64,000 nt of DNA from Streptococcus hyointestinalis (GCF_900459405.1 NZ_UHFN01000007.1:2170001-2234000), one strand, 5' to 3'; shown: positions 46,466 to 56,713, counted from the stretch's first letter. Notes: generated by a model not told the origin, from the sequence alone. Program-made: numbers and translations.

Positions 46466-47014
46466 TTACTTAAAATCACATTGATTGTCATGGTCATTGA
46501 TAAGACCAGCTGCCTGTAAAAAAGAATAGATACAAACGGGTCCTACAAACTTAAAGCCTCGCTTTTTCATATCCTTTGAAATGGACTCAGACAGAGGCGT
46601 TTTGCTAGGAACAGGGTGTTGTTCATCCACTTGATTGACAATAGGCGTAAAGTTTGTAAAGCTCCAAATGTAGCGCTCAAAACTACCAAAAGTATCGCAA
46701 ACAGCTAAAAAAGCTTGCGCATTGGCTCTTGTCGCATAGAGCTTCGCCTTGTGGCGAATAATGTTTGGATTGTCTAAAAGGGCATCCAAGTCACCATCAG
46801 ACATCTCTGCGACTTTGTCAACATCATACTGGTGAAAAGCCACTCTAAAGGCAGCACGCTTCTTTAAGACCGTCTCCCAAGACAGCCCAGCTTGATAGGT
46901 CTCTAGACAGAGCAACTCAAACAATTGACCATCGTCATGACAGGGAATCCCCCATTCCTCATCATGATAATGAACATACAGTGGATTGGACTCTTTAACC
47001 CACGCACAACGCAT
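46466..47014 (-). CDS. tag: DNA-3-methyladenine glycosylase I
   Basis: 182-residue Tag enzyme removing 3-methyladenine from DNA. Signature MRCAWVKESNPLYVHYHDEEWGIP with YHDEEWG, the zinc-binding Cys/His positions (Cys3, His16/His17, C-terminal His and Cys in DHDNQC), and the WSFTNF helix. Streptococcal neighbour of cinA-recA and ruvA. Confidence 0.94.
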   Translation of the reverse strand: MRCAWVKESNPLYVHYHDEEWGIPCHDDGQLFELLCLETYQAGLSWETVLKKRAAFRVAFHQYDVDKVAEMSDGDLDALLDNPNIIRHKAKLYATRANAQAFLAVCDTFGSFERYIWSFTNFTPIVNQVDEQHPVPSKTPLSESISKDMKKRGFKFVGPVCIYSFLQAAGLINDHDNQCDFK

Positions 47015-47376
47015 AGTACACCTCCTCGTAAAATAAGTTTATGGGGATTTTTCAATCCCAAGTGTTAATAATTTTTTTATAACTTGACTATTGCAAGGTT
47101 TTCCAGAACAATAGAGTCATGGAATGGACTCAGGGTTGTTTCTACTACCTCCTTGTTGCCATGTCTTCAAAAAGGAGTCTGTTACCCAAACCTTGTTCCT
47201 ACTTCCAACACACTAGCTGTTTCCACTAGACTCACTTCTGTATGTAGTAGCGTACAGGCGGCAGGTGAGTTAGTGATGAGAATTCTCTTAGGCGAGGCTG
47301 TTGGTTCAAGGTGTTTCTGGGGAACCTTACAGTAGTCAAGAAAACTTCCAAATACAAATGAAAGGAGACCTTCCAA
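47015..47376 (+). ncRNA. Non-coding left end of the IS110 element; candidate bridge RNA region
   Basis: 362 bp without a gene between tag and the IS110 transposase. IS110-group elements encode a bridge RNA in a long left end before the transposase, and this stretch has the right place and size. It contains separated complementary segments (CTACTAC near 47138, GTAGTAG near 47243) and other short pairings. A GGGATT-TTTC-AATCCC hairpin (47044-47059) is near the probable outer edge. RNA boundaries cannot be fixed by eye. Confidence 0.45.
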
Positions 47377-48760
47377 ATGAAATGTTTTGTCGGTTTAGAC
47401 GTTAGTTCTACCAAACTTGATGTCTGTATCATGCTTAGTGATACGACTACTCCCTTCACAGCTTCTCTTTCCAATGATTTAACAGGCGCCTCTGAAATCA
47501 AGAAGCACATTCTTGAGCTCAATGAAACTTATTCCTTTGAGCGTATCGTTATTGGCATGGAAGCTACTAGTCTTTATAGCTTTCACCCTGCCATGTTCTT
47601 TAACGAGGATAGCCAGCTAAAAGCCCTAAACGTTGAAGTCATGGTGGAGCAACCCAATAAGATTAAGAAATATCGGGAAACGTTTGAAGAAAGTAAAAAT
47701 GATACCATTGATGCCTTCTACATTGCCGATTATTTCCGTATTGAGCGCTTCTCACCTGCTTTTCTTAAAGAAGAGAAGTATCTAGCTCTCCAACACCTAA
47801 CCAGAACAAGACTGCAACTCATTGAACAGTTGACAAGAACCAAACAGCACTTTATTGAAAATATCTATTATAAGTGCAATACCTTATCAACTGAAATCAA
47901 GAATGAGAACCTCACAACTTCTCTATGGTCTAGCACTATGATCTCCTTGATGACCAAAGACTATACTCTAGATGAATTAGCCACTGTTCCTCTCAAAGAC
48001 CTTGCGGACTTTATCCAAAAATTGGGTAGAGGGCGATTCAAAGCTCCTGATAAATTAGCTAAAGCCATTCAAGCAGCTATTCGAGGCTCTTATCGTCTTC
48101 CTAAGCTCCAGCAAGATTCGGTTAATGTCATTCTTGGTCTTCTCGCTCGAGAAATCAGAAATCTTGAACAAATGATTAAGGATATTGATAAAGCCATTGA
48201 AGATATGGTCGAAGTCATCCCTGAATATCAGTGTTTAACTTCAATACCTGGTGTTGGCAAAGTTTACGCTGCAGGGATTATCGCTGAAATCGGACAGATT
48301 GAACGCTTTAAAGATCATCCTCAAGTCGCTAAATATGCGGGCTTGAATTGGAAACAGAATCAATCTGGGAACGCTAACTCTCAAAATACTGACCTTGTGA
48401 AAAGAGGCAATCGCTATCTCCGTTATTACTTAGTTGAAGCCGCCAACTCTGTCAGACGACACGATAGTGAGTATCAAGCCTTTTACAAGAAGAAGTATCA
48501 AGAAGTTCCTAAACATCAACACAAACGAGCCATCGTCTTAACCGCTAGAAAATTTGTGCGTCTGGTGGATGCGCTACTACGCAACCGCCAACTCTATACG
48601 CCACCAAGGAGGCTTATGGAAGATAAGTGATTATCGGCACAAGTCCTTGGTTAGACTAGTGAAAAAAGCGTTTTTCGCTAGGTGTTTTTAGTGCACCCTT
48701 TTTTCTAGAAAATCAACTAAAGTTTAATCAACTTTATCTTGACTTTTTACCACTAGACTC
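47080..48760 (+). mobile_element. IS110-family insertion sequence between tag and ruvA
   Basis: Single DEDD transposase with a long non-coding left end and a ~130-bp right end. IS110 elements lack terminal inverted repeats, so the ends are approximate; CTTGACT occurs near both presumed ends (about 47083 and 48739). tag and ruvA are adjacent in other streptococci, so this is an insertion. Confidence 0.65.
47377..48630 (+). CDS. IS110-family transposase (DEDD, RuvC-like)
   Basis: 417 residues. N-terminal RuvC-like DEDD domain (FVGLDVSSTKLDVCI, IGMEATSLYSFHPAMF, DTIDAFYIADYF) and C-terminal Transposase_20 domain with LTSIPGVGKVYAAGIIAEIG (helix-hairpin-helix; about residues 288-307) and the conserved serine region KRGNRYLRYYLVEAANSVRRHD. 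AAAGGAG ribosome site. Frame intact. Confidence 0.93.
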   Translation: MKCFVGLDVSSTKLDVCIMLSDTTTPFTASLSNDLTGASEIKKHILELNETYSFERIVIGMEATSLYSFHPAMFFNEDSQLKALNVEVMVEQPNKIKKYRETFEESKNDTIDAFYIADYFRIERFSPAFLKEEKYLALQHLTRTRLQLIEQLTRTKQHFIENIYYKCNTLSTEIKNENLTTSLWSSTMISLMTKDYTLDELATVPLKDLADFIQKLGRGRFKAPDKLAKAIQAAIRGSYRLPKLQQDSVNVILGLLAREIRNLEQMIKDIDKAIEDMVEVIPEYQCLTSIPGVGKVYAAGIIAEIGQIERFKDHPQVAKYAGLNWKQNQSGNANSQNTDLVKRGNRYLRYYLVEAANSVRRHDSEYQAFYKKKYQEVPKHQHKRAIVLTARKFVRLVDALLRNRQLYTPPRRLMEDK

Positions 48761-48762
48761 TT

Positions 48763-48780
48763 GTTGACAGTTGTGTCAAC
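48763..48780. repeat. Palindrome immediately after ruvA
   Basis: GTTGACA-GTTG-TGTCAAC, seven-base arms, directly adjoining the ruvA stop codon and near the IS110 right end. Could be a weak ruvA transcript end (no T run) or the target feature of the IS. Confidence 0.55.
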
Positions 48781-49368
48781 TTATTTCATTAGCATCTTCA
48801 AGCTAGACTTGATGTAGTTTTCAGCACTATCAGAGGTCCCTTCAAAGAAAGCACGGATTTTCTTGAGCTCACTGGCTTTATACCCAAGAGCCAGCAAGGC
48901 TTCCATGGCTTCGTCCAGCTCTTCATTGCCTGCTGCTTTAGTTTTTGGTGACTTAGCGTCACTCTTGACATCGACAAACTTACCAGCTAGATCCAGTATC
49001 ATCTGCTGAGCCGTTTTCTTGCCAATCTTAGGAAACTTCATCAAGTACTTGATATCACTGGTATCAATGGCAGCGACAAGCCCGTCATTGTCGTCAACAG
49101 CGATGATGGCAAGCGCTGTTGTCGGACCTATACCAGACACTGAGATGAGATTGAGAAAGACTTCCTTCTCGTCCTCGCTATGAAAGCCATAGAGCACGTG
49201 CGCATCGTCACGAATGACCTGATGTAGTGGAAGAAGAATCTCCTGCTGCATAGCATTTGAAAAACTGTAGGGATTTGCCACGTTAATCTTGTAGCCTATG
49301 CCAGAAGCTTCTACGACAATGTAGTTAGCTGTGATTTTAGTAACTGTCCCTTTGATATAATCGTACAT
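48781..49368 (-). CDS. ruvA: Holliday junction branch migration protein RuvA
   Basis: 195 residues: N-terminal OB fold ([12 protein letters not shown]), two HhH motifs ([33 protein letters not shown]), and a C-terminal UBA-like domain that contacts RuvB. Follows mutL by 11 bp in the mutS-mutL-ruvA run. Confidence 0.95.
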   Translation of the reverse strand: MYDYIKGTVTKITANYIVVEASGIGYKINVANPYSFSNAMQQEILLPLHQVIRDDAHVLYGFHSEDEKEVFLNLISVSGIGPTTALAIIAVDDNDGLVAAIDTSDIKYLMKFPKIGKKTAQQMILDLAGKFVDVKSDAKSPKTKAAGNEELDEAMEALLALGYKASELKKIRAFFEGTSDSAENYIKSSLKMLMK

Positions 49369-49379
49369 GTTGTCCTCGC

Positions 49380-51332
49380 TTAATATTTGCCCAGTTCACG
49401 TAAGCTGGTATGATTTTCCTGTATCCGACGGAACATCTTTTCCATATCCGACTGGCTAAAGTGCACCAAAACCGGACGCCCGTGCGGGCAATTATAAGGA
49501 TTTTGGCATTGAGATAACTGCACGAGAAGATTACGTGCAGAATAATCGTCTAGGTGATGATTTGCCTTGATGCTACGTTTACAAGACATCATAATGGCAA
49601 GCTCTGCTCGGTAAGTCTTGATAGAGACTTCATTGGTCAAAAGCAGCATATCACACATCTCATAGACGCCTGATTCTATCTCCTCTTCTTTCATCCAGAT
49701 AGGGTGCTCTCTTAGGATAAAGGTGTTCTCACCATAAGGCTCTAAGTAAATACCCACTTGGTTAAGGAGTGCCATTTTTTCCTGCAAAGAAATAAAGTCC
49801 GCAGATGAAAACTCAAACAAATATGGCACCAGCAATTGCTGTAAACTACTGTCAACATCTGCTATTTTCTCACGGTAATACTCATACTTAACACGCTCTT
49901 GAGCTGCATGTTGGTCAATGATAAAGAGCCCGTCTCTACCTTGAGCAAAGAGATAAGTGCCGTGCATTTGCCCAAAATAGTCTAGCTCTGGAAAAGTGGA
50001 CTTGGTTTCATTTTCCAGTTTATTGAGCAGTTTTTCAACTGTTGCTTTGTTTTGATAATTAAAATCTGGGTGTTCGCCGTCTTGGGCTGTTTGTGTCTGG
50101 CGTTCGGCATATTTTACCGTTACAGATTTTGCCTTGTCATCTTCCTTGACATCATTGTCAACGTTCGTTGCCACTGTTAAAGGTTGGCTGCTTTCTTCTA
50201 CTAGGGCTTCTTTCATAAAGAAATCATTTTTTTCTTTATCGTAATACAGCTTGCTAGAGGTTAATGGCAACTTTGTCTGCTCAGCTTTAGGTTTTGTCCT
50301 TGTGCTTGCCTTGGCGAGATTGTCAAGAGCATCTGGGATGAGGTCTTGCTCTTTAAGAGCCTCTTGTATCGCTTGGCTGATAAGCTGCATGAGCTCACGC
50401 TCTTTTGAGATACGGACTTCCTGCTTGGTTGGATGAACATTGACATCCGCTAGATAAGGGTCAATCTGAATGTCAATGACTGCAATCGGAAAGCGCCCGA
50501 CCATCAGTTTTGAGCCATAGCCATCTAGTATCGCTCGGTTGAGCAAGAAATTTTTGATGTAGCGCCCGTTGATGAGAAGGGTGATATAGTTGCGATTCGC
50601 TCTGGTCAGCTCCGGTAAACTAATATAGCCTGACACCTCAAAATCCAAATCAGCAGCAGAAATCTCAATCATCTTCTTAGCTGTCGTAATGCCGTAAATC
50701 CCTGCAATAGCCTGCTTCAAATCACCGCTGCCACTCGTCTGAATGAGTGTGCGCCCATCACTAATCAACTCAAAAGCAATCTGCGGATGAGCGAGACTTT
50801 GGCGATTTACCACATCAACGATATGAGCCAACTCCGCCTGCAAGCTCTTCATATACTTGAGACGTGCAGGTGTGTTGAAAAACAAATCTTCAACGACAAT
50901 CTTAGCCCCAACAGGAGTCGACGTAGGCTCTTGTGAGAGGATTTTACCTCCTTCAGCAATCAAAAGCGTACCATGAGACTCACTGGCTGACGCTGTCTTG
51001 ATACTCAAACGGCTGATAGAAGCAATGGACGGTAGCGCCTCACCCCTAAAGCCAAGTGTTCGGATACGAAACAAATCGCCCTGTTTTTTTATTTTACTCG
51101 TTGCGTGACGACGTAAACTAAGCGCTACATCCTCAGACAGCATCCCCTCACCATCATCAATGACAGCCATCTTTTTCAGACCAGACTCTTCTATCTCAAC
51201 GGTAATGTGGCTGCTACCAGCGTCAATAGCATTTTCGAGTAATTCTTTAATAACGCTGCTGGGACGTTCGATAACTTCACCAGCAGCAATCTGATTGGCT
51301 AAAATTTCTGGAAGTTCTATGATATTTGCCAT
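49380..51332 (-). CDS. mutL: DNA mismatch repair protein MutL
   Basis: 650 residues. N-terminal GHKL ATPase: [34 protein letters not shown]-terminal dimerisation/endonuclease-like domain with [11 protein letters not shown] and [12 protein letters not shown] and [12 protein letters not shown] (metal-binding CPHGRP), so it likely has the nicking activity of non-Dam bacteria. Partner of MutS encoded upstream. Confidence 0.97.
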   Translation of the reverse strand: MANIIELPEILANQIAAGEVIERPSSVIKELLENAIDAGSSHITVEIEESGLKKMAVIDDGEGMLSEDVALSLRRHATSKIKKQGDLFRIRTLGFRGEALPSIASISRLSIKTASASESHGTLLIAEGGKILSQEPTSTPVGAKIVVEDLFFNTPARLKYMKSLQAELAHIVDVVNRQSLAHPQIAFELISDGRTLIQTSGSGDLKQAIAGIYGITTAKKMIEISAADLDFEVSGYISLPELTRANRNYITLLINGRYIKNFLLNRAILDGYGSKLMVGRFPIAVIDIQIDPYLADVNVHPTKQEVRISKERELMQLISQAIQEALKEQDLIPDALDNLAKASTRTKPKAEQTKLPLTSSKLYYDKEKNDFFMKEALVEESSQPLTVATNVDNDVKEDDKAKSVTVKYAERQTQTAQDGEHPDFNYQNKATVEKLLNKLENETKSTFPELDYFGQMHGTYLFAQGRDGLFIIDQHAAQERVKYEYYREKIADVDSSLQQLLVPYLFEFSSADFISLQEKMALLNQVGIYLEPYGENTFILREHPIWMKEEEIESGVYEMCDMLLLTNEVSIKTYRAELAIMMSCKRSIKANHHLDDYSARNLLVQLSQCQNPYNCPHGRPVLVHFSQSDMEKMFRRIQENHTSLRELGKY

Positions 51333-51347
51333 AGCTCTCCTTTCTTT

Positions 51348-51378
51348 TTGTAAACATGGCTTGACAGTTTGTTTACAA
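51348..51378 (-). other. Stem-loop spanning the mutS stop codon
   Basis: Minus strand TTGTAAACA / TGTTTACAA arms enclosing AACTGTCAAGCCA-like loop, directly before the mutL ribosome site. Same loop and related stem as the hairpin at 13309-13336. Confidence 0.6.
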
Positions 51379-53934
51379 TTCTTGTTTAAGTGTAAAGAGA
51401 AGATTCATCGCCTCCATTGGCGTTAATGTCATCATATCTGTCTCTTTTAGGGTCTTGATAATCTTGTCATAAGAAGGCTCTTCAAAAAGCGATAACTGCT
51501 CGCCTACAGAAGTGTCTGTTGCAGGCTTCTCTTTTTGATTATCCTCGGTAGTTGGTGACAGTGGCGGCTCAGAAGCGTTTGTCTCTAACTCTTCTAAGAT
51601 AACATCTGCCCGCTCTAATAACTCCTCAGGCAAGCCTGCAATCTTAGCAACATGAATACCATAGGATTTATCCGCAGGACCTTCTGCAATCTGATGTAAG
51701 AAAGTCACCTCACCATCTTTTTCTAAGGTCGCCACATGGACGTTGACAAGATTCGTCAACTCTTTTGACAAACTTGTCAACTCGTGGTAATGCGTTGCAA
51801 ACATGGTTTTAGCTTGAACATGATGGTAAATATACTCAATAATCGCTTGTGCCAGAGCCATCCCATCGTAAGTCGCCGTCCCTCTTCCCAACTCGTCAAA
51901 AAGAATCAAGGAATGTTTAGACGCACGCTTTAGAGCATGGTTGGCTTCAGTCATTTCAACCATAAAGGTGGACTGTCCTGAAATCAAGTCGTCTGCTGCA
52001 CCAATACGTGTAAAAATAGCATCAAATACAGGAATATTAGCGCTTTTAGCTGCGACATAGGCTCCCATCTGAGCCATAATCACTGTCAAAGCCAACTGAC
52101 GCATATAGGTTGATTTCCCAGACATGTTTGGACCAGTGATGAGCTGTATACTTGTTTCTTTATCAAAGTGGATACTGTTTGGGATGTACTCTTGACTGCC
52201 CATGACCTTTTCAACAACCGCATGACGTCCGTCAACAATAGCAATCTCATTGTTATCGTTAAAGCTTGGGCGAACGTAGTGATTGGTCTCTGCCACAACA
52301 GCAAAGCTCTGCAAAACATCAATGGTAGCTATGGTTTTAGCGAGGGCTTGCAGGCGCTTGATATAGTGCTCTACTTGCGTGCGAACACGCATAAAGATGT
52401 CATACTCCAAGTCAGCTGAGCGTTCTCTTGCTTCTAGCAATTCGCCCTCTATCTTGGCGAGCTCTGCCGTTCCAAATCGCTCTGAGTTTTTGAGAGTTGC
52501 TTTTCTAAAGAAATGCTCTGGCACCAGCGATAGATTGGAGTTGGTGACATGAAAATAGTAGCCATCCTTACGATTGTAGTCGATTTTTAGGTTGTGGATT
52601 CCGCTCGCTTCTCTTTCTTTTGCCTCGATTTCAGCAATCCAACCTGTCCCTTCACGCAGCACCTTGCGATAGTTATCCAGCTGCTCATCAAAGCCTGTGC
52701 GGATGATATTGCCCTCTGTAATTACTGCCTGCGCTTCTGGGTCAATAGCACAGCGGATAAGCTCCTCTAACTCAGGAAGCGTATCTAGCTGATTGACAAG
52801 ACTGTCAAGGGCTGGCTCTTGAAAACTCTCTAAGATTGCCTTGATGACAGGGACCTGTGCTAGAGTCTGTCCTAGTTGCAACAAGTCCTTAGGGTTTGCC
52901 TTACCAAAAGAGACTCTGCTGGCTAAACGCTCAATATCGTAAACGCCCTTTAAACTCTCTGTCAAGTCTGTCCGCTCAAAGAAATGCTCCAAAAAGACCT
53001 GCACAATAGCTTGTCGCTCAAGGATAGCTTCTTTGTTAATCAAGGGCTTATCAATCCAAGAGCGAAGCATGCGCATACCCATAGCCGTCTTGGTATCATC
53101 CAGAAGCCAATATAAGCTCCCGTGCTTTTTACCCGTTCTGGTATTTTCAAGCAAATCAAGGCTCACTTTGGTGCTATAAGACATCTGCAAATGGTCTTTA
53201 ATCTCATAATGCCGAACAGGCTGGAGATGACTGAGCTCTCGTTTTTGAGTGACATGCACATACTGTAAGAGTTTTTCAGCCACTTGTTTTTCAAGGGGCG
53301 TTAGCTGACTAGGGATAAGAGGAGAAGTGTACTGCTCTGTTTCAGATGACAGTAGCAGATTCATCTGTTTGGTGAAAATTGTACGCTCGTCCTCTGTGAG
53401 GTCGTAGCCAACTACAAGTTCACGTGCCTTTAAGTTCATAATCTCGCTACGCACCAGACCAAAGTCCGAAAGCTCTGTCACCCAAAACTCACCCGTTGAG
53501 ACATCCATATAAGACAGACCAAACTGCTGCTCATCACAATCAATAGCGACTAGAAAGTTATTGGCACTATCTGACTTTGTAGAGTCCATGACAGTCCCTG
53601 GCGTGACGACCTGAACAACCTCACGCTTGACCACTCCAACAGCTTTTTTAGGGTCTTCCATTTGTTCAGCAATCGCTACCTTATAGCCCAAATCAACTAG
53701 AGTGTCGATGTATTGCTGAGCAGAGTGGTAAGGCACTCCTGCCATAGGTATGGGATTGTCCGCATTACGATTGCGGCTCGTCAGGCTAATCTCTAAAATC
53801 TGCGCAGCCTTGACAGCATCCTCGTAAAACAACTCATAAAAATCACCCATCCGAAAAAGCAAAAAAGCATCTGGATAGTCTTTTTTAACATCCAAATACT
53901 GCTGCATACCTGGTGAAATTTTACTACTTGCCAT
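51373..53934 (-). CDS. mutS: DNA mismatch repair protein MutS
   Basis: 853 residues. Mismatch-reading F-x-E motif in GDFYELF (Phe32, Glu34), clamp and lever domains, ATPase with Walker [10 protein letters not shown] (about residue 610), Walker [16 protein letters not shown], and FATHYHEL. Overlaps the ylbF gene by 11 bp, then passes to mutL. Confidence 0.97.
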   Translation of the reverse strand: MASSKISPGMQQYLDVKKDYPDAFLLFRMGDFYELFYEDAVKAAQILEISLTSRNRNADNPIPMAGVPYHSAQQYIDTLVDLGYKVAIAEQMEDPKKAVGVVKREVVQVVTPGTVMDSTKSDSANNFLVAIDCDEQQFGLSYMDVSTGEFWVTELSDFGLVRSEIMNLKARELVVGYDLTEDERTIFTKQMNLLLSSETEQYTSPLIPSQLTPLEKQVAEKLLQYVHVTQKRELSHLQPVRHYEIKDHLQMSYSTKVSLDLLENTRTGKKHGSLYWLLDDTKTAMGMRMLRSWIDKPLINKEAILERQAIVQVFLEHFFERTDLTESLKGVYDIERLASRVSFGKANPKDLLQLGQTLAQVPVIKAILESFQEPALDSLVNQLDTLPELEELIRCAIDPEAQAVITEGNIIRTGFDEQLDNYRKVLREGTGWIAEIEAKEREASGIHNLKIDYNRKDGYYFHVTNSNLSLVPEHFFRKATLKNSERFGTAELAKIEGELLEARERSADLEYDIFMRVRTQVEHYIKRLQALAKTIATIDVLQSFAVVAETNHYVRPSFNDNNEIAIVDGRHAVVEKVMGSQEYIPNSIHFDKETSIQLITGPNMSGKSTYMRQLALTVIMAQMGAYVAAKSANIPVFDAIFTRIGAADDLISGQSTFMVEMTEANHALKRASKHSLILFDELGRGTATYDGMALAQAIIEYIYHHVQAKTMFATHYHELTSLSKELTNLVNVHVATLEKDGEVTFLHQIAEGPADKSYGIHVAKIAGLPEELLERADVILEELETNASEPPLSPTTEDNQKEKPATDTSVGEQLSLFEEPSYDKIIKTLKETDMMTLTPMEAMNLLFTLKQEL

Positions 53935-54274
53935 TTCCCAACTCCTCGTTAATTCTATCTTCTAAGCGCTGCGTCACGTACTGCAATAAATCACTTGCAT
54001 CCTGCATTTTTTGCCGATAGTCCGCAACAAGCGGGCTTGTTTCTAAAGTTTGACTCAGAACATCAGCCTTATCACCCGCTTGTTTTGCAGCCTTTTCCTT
54101 ATGAATTTTCTGATACAGGACAAAAGCTTGCTGGTAAGCTTTCATCTGGATGACATCCTCTTTGAGTTCAGGCAACTCCTCTAGCTGCTCCTCTGCCTTT
54201 TGATAAGCTAAAACACTTGGGTGGTTCTGTAGTTGACTGGCGAGCTTTTTTGTCGCTCTCTCTAGATCTGTCAT
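53924..54274 (-). CDS. YlbF/YmcA family regulator
   Basis: 116-residue helical protein of the YlbF/YmcA (Com_YlbF) family: heptad-like helices with [21 protein letters not shown] and a conserved C-terminal [14 protein letters not shown]. In B. subtilis relatives form the Y-complex that guides RNase Y. Between argR and mutS, overlapping both. Confidence 0.82.
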   Translation of the reverse strand: MTDLERATKKLASQLQNHPSVLAYQKAEEQLEELPELKEDVIQMKAYQQAFVLYQKIHKEKAAKQAGDKADVLSQTLETSPLVADYRQKMQDASDLLQYVTQRLEDRINEELGNGK

Positions 54275-54708
54275 TTTTGGGCTCTGATTTCCTTTTCAAG
54301 GCGAGACGCTACCATCTCATCCTTACAAATCACAAGCAGCGTATCCGCTCCTGCAACTGTACCTAAAATCGTGTCGTTATTTTCAGCATCGATGATATTG
54401 GCTAAGACATCAGCCTCACCGAGATTGGTGTGGATGACCAGCATAAATCCAGCACGCTCTAGCTTTTTAACATAAGAGTAAATCGCTGGATCCAGCTGTG
54501 GGTTGGTCTGTGTTGATAGGCTGTAGTAAAGCTTACCGTCGCTATTACGTAGTTTTAAGAGCCCAAGCTCACGCAAGTCACGTGACAAGGTCGCCTGTGT
54601 GACAGAGATACCATCGTCTTGCAAATAGCGTTTGATTTCTTCTTGTGTGCCGATATTACCTTCTTGGATGAGCCGTATAATACGCTCTTGTCGATCTTTT
54701 TTATTCAT
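54271..54708 (-). CDS. argR: Arginine repressor ArgR
   Basis: 145 residues: N-terminal winged HTH ([37 protein letters not shown] with the SR motif) and C-terminal arginine-binding oligomerisation domain ([25 protein letters not shown]). Normally divergent from argS; here an 8-kb satellite separates them. Confidence 0.93.
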   Translation of the reverse strand: MNKKDRQERIIRLIQEGNIGTQEEIKRYLQDDGISVTQATLSRDLRELGLLKLRNSDGKLYYSLSTQTNPQLDPAIYSYVKKLERAGFMLVIHTNLGEADVLANIIDAENNDTILGTVAGADTLLVICKDEMVASRLEKEIRAQK

Positions 54709-54741
54709 GGTTTGTCCTCATTATATACATTAATCTCTAAA

Positions 54742-54747
54742 ATTATA
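54742..54747 (-). promoter_or_regulatory. argR promoter (-10)
   Basis: TGGTATAAT on the minus strand (extended -10), about 35 bp upstream of the argR start. Confidence 0.6.
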
Positions 54748-54826
54748 CCAAAAATTCCTAACTTTTTCATCCAAAGAGCAAGTTTCTTAAACTCTTCTTT
54801 AAACATTTCTCCCAAAGGTCGTTTAT

Positions 54827-54845
54827 TTCCCTAAAATATGATAAA
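54827..54845. repeat. Attachment site, left copy
   Basis: TTCCCTAAAATATGATAAA, identical at 62971-62989. The argS-side copy continues into the argS -10. Confidence 0.88.
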
Positions 54846-54904
54846 TATAAATTAAAAGCCTACTATATCAAGGGTTTAGCCTTGCTTGTGGTGCGTGAAA
54901 TTGC

Positions 54905-54928
54905 AATTTATGAACCATTTTCGGAACT
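54905..54928. repeat. Candidate integrase arm site, left
   Basis: A 24-bp segment ending TTTTCGGAACT that matches 62841-62864 at 21 positions, in direct orientation, 60 bp inside the left att copy. Arm-type integrase sites are usually placed this way. Confidence 0.5.
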
Positions 54929-56076
54929 CATAGGCTATTAAGTGCCTTTTCGTAGAATGTGACTGCTTCTTTTTCCTTATCTTTGGATAGGTGGCTATAA
55001 ATGTCTAGGGTCATACTGATATTAGAATGTCCTAGACGGTGTTGTAATTCTTTATAGCTGATACCAGCATTAAGCAATAAACTAGCGTGAGTATGTCTAA
55101 AAGCGTGGAATGTGAACCGACCTAACCCAGCACTTTCTAAGTGTTTGTCAAGACGTTTTTGAGTGTTTGGGCGTGTGCCGTATTCTGTCCGACCAGTAGC
55201 AAAGACCGCCCGACTTGTAAAACCTATTTCTTTGAAAAATTGAGCTTGTCGGTTCTTATAAAGCCGTAGCATGAGAACTGTCTTTTTGTCTATACTGATA
55301 GTTCTATAGGCTGATTGGCTTTTAGGTGTTCCAACCTTACCAGTATCACCTATCAAGGTCTTATTAACCGTGACAGTGCTTTTATCCAAGTCTATATCCG
55401 ACCATGTAAGGGCTAGTGCCTCATTGATACGCAAACCAGTAGCTAACAAGATTTTATAAAGCGTGGTGTCGTACTGATTGGCATAGGTAGGTGGCAAGCT
55501 GTCAAGGTAATCTAATAGCTGTTTGACCTCCTCTTGTGTAAGGTGTTTGGCTTTTTGTTGCGCGTGGGTATTTCTTCTAACTTTTGGTATAATAGTGTTA
55601 AGTATTGGGTTAAATGGTATTAACTGTAAGCTGACAGCATACTGTAAGACCCTTTTGACAAAAGCAATAACGCTTTTGTACTCTTTATACCCACTAGCAG
55701 ATACCTTGTTAACAAAATCTTGACAAAAAGGGGTGTTGATTTTGATTAGCTTGACGTCTCCTAAACGTGGTAGAATATGCTTATTGAACACGCACCGAGT
55801 ACACTTATAAGTCTGAGGTTTGACAGTTGGCTTATAGGTATCGAACCACAGGGCAGACAACTCTTTGAAAGTGTCTGCTTTTATGATTTTGTGAACCGTC
55901 TGACCGTTTAGGTTGAAAGTCTCTTGACGTTGCCGAGCTAGCCTTTTAAGCTCCTTTTGAGTGCTAGCGGTGATGGTTGCCTTGACTTTCTTACCCGTGA
56001 TGACGTCTGTACCTAGATAGATTTGGGAGCGGTAGACTGTATTACCGTTCTTATTTGTAATTTTAGTTATTTTCAT
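54928..56076 (-). CDS. int: Tyrosine recombinase / site-specific integrase
   Basis: 382 residues from MKITKITNKNG (GAAAGG upstream; a start seven codons earlier is less likely). N-terminal AP2-like arm-binding domain (YRSQIYLGTDVITGKKV), SAM-like core-binding domain, and catalytic domain with Arg in TGLRINEAL (about 216), HAFRHTHASL (about 323-327) and Tyr in LDIYSHL (about 359). It sits next to the left att site, as in temperate phages and satellites, and should catalyse recombination between the 19-bp cores. Confidence 0.93.
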   Translation of the reverse strand: MKITKITNKNGNTVYRSQIYLGTDVITGKKVKATITASTQKELKRLARQRQETFNLNGQTVHKIIKADTFKELSALWFDTYKPTVKPQTYKCTRCVFNKHILPRLGDVKLIKINTPFCQDFVNKVSASGYKEYKSVIAFVKRVLQYAVSLQLIPFNPILNTIIPKVRRNTHAQQKAKHLTQEEVKQLLDYLDSLPPTYANQYDTTLYKILLATGLRINEALALTWSDIDLDKSTVTVNKTLIGDTGKVGTPKSQSAYRTISIDKKTVLMLRLYKNRQAQFFKEIGFTSRAVFATGRTEYGTRPNTQKRLDKHLESAGLGRFTFHAFRHTHASLLLNAGISYKELQHRLGHSNISMTLDIYSHLSKDKEKEAVTFYEKALNSL

Positions 56077-56098
56077 GATAAACCTTTCTAAAAACATC

Positions 56099-56129
56099 AG
56101 TAAGCAAGTAATGACTAAAAGGGTTTAAG
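56099..56129. repeat. 31-bp perfect repeat, copy 1 (integrase leader)
   Basis: Identical to 58276-58306, same orientation. Begins AGTAAGCAAGTAATG and ends GGGTTTAAG. Lies between the int promoter (TTGCAT 56161-56166, 16 bp, TATACC 56139-56144, minus) and the int start, so it is transcribed in the int leader. Confidence 0.9.
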
Positions 56130-56176
56130 ATTTATCGTGGTATAATAGTTTTATCGAAATATGCAAATAGAAAGCA

Positions 56177-56228
56177 TGTTATAATATTAGAGTTTGAGAC
56201 CAAGCGAGCGTTGCAAGGTCTCTTTTTT
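56177..56228 (+). terminator. Promoter-terminator pair upstream of int
   Basis: Extended -10 TGTTATAAT (56177-56185) followed by stem GAGACC / GGTCTC (56196-56222) and T6. Either a terminator for rightward transcription from 56139 or a very short RNA of about 35 nt. Confidence 0.6.
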
Positions 56229-56372
56229 GCTTTAAGAGCTACGAGAATAGCCCTATTTTTTCGTTTAATCTATCTTGTGGCTAAATGTATCACCGAAAAC
56301 TAAAGGCGCTTAAAACGCAAATATGAGCGTTCTAAGACGTGATAAGAAGTACAGGTTTTGTCAGGTAGCATA

Positions 56373-56401
56373 TTGGCAGACTTTGCAAGTTATGCTACAC
56401 T
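56373..56401 (+). promoter_or_regulatory. Promoter of the toxin mRNA
   Basis: TTGGCA (56373-56378), 17 bp, TACACT (56396-56401) with a TG extension. The transcript would run to the terminator at 56683-56712, about 300 nt. Confidence 0.7.
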
Positions 56402-56460
56402 AGACCAAGGTAACAAAGTAAAAGGCGGTTTGCCGTGTCTCTAGTTTGGGGGTGGTGCTT

Positions 56461-56517
56461 ATGTATGTAAGACCAAAATCCAACGGAAAGGAGACAACAG
56501 GCGGTGTCTGTTTATGA
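56461..56517 (+). CDS. Short leader ORF overlapping the toxin start
   Basis: 18 codons, MYVRPKSNGKETTGGVCL, whose end overlaps the start of the 25-aa toxin in another frame. Its own start has only a weak ribosome site. Could couple or restrain toxin translation; may be fortuitous. Confidence 0.35.
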   Translation: MYVRPKSNGKETTGGVCL

Positions 56518-56581
56518 AGCGTTGTCACTAATGATTGCTTTTGGCGTGTTAGTAGCGACAATCATGAACAATAAAAAATGA
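56504..56581 (+). CDS. Holin-like type I toxin peptide (Hol-Tox/TxpA-like)
   Basis: 25 residues from GTG: (M)SVYEALSLMIAFGVLVATIM then NNKK. One hydrophobic helix and a basic tail, the form of the family annotated as putative holin-like toxins in Firmicutes. GAAAGGAG lies upstream. An antisense RNA promoter and two opposed terminators surround the mRNA 3' end, the hallmark of a type I toxin-antitoxin locus. Too short for automatic gene callers. Confidence 0.78.
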   Translation: MSVYEALSLMIAFGVLVATIMNNKK

Positions 56582-56586
56582 CATTA

Positions 56587-56713
56587 GAAAAACCGTCCCA
56601 TACTTTTAGCGAGAGTTCGGACGGTTATTGTTAATAACTAAATTCTGAACACGGCTAGCCGTCTTAAACGGCGTTACCATGGGGGGACTGTTAGCCGACA
56701 GTTCCCTTTTTCT
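56587..56713 (-). ncRNA. Antisense RNA antitoxin (predicted)
   Basis: Minus strand promoter TTGACA (56743-56748), 17 bp, TACAAT (56720-56725) predicts a start near 56713. Stem AACCGTCC / GGACGGTT (56591-56626) plus T5 ends it near 56587. The ~127-nt RNA is complementary to the 3' untranslated part of the toxin mRNA. Confidence 0.7.
56683..56712 (+). terminator. Toxin mRNA terminator
   Basis: GGGGACTGT / ACAGTTCCC stem followed by T5 on the plus strand; it overlaps the 5' end of the antisense RNA. Confidence 0.8.

Noticed and set aside
48763..48780. ComR-type competence operator
   Set aside because: Spacing fits GACA-N4-TGTC but there is no downstream -10, T tract or comS-like gene on either strand.
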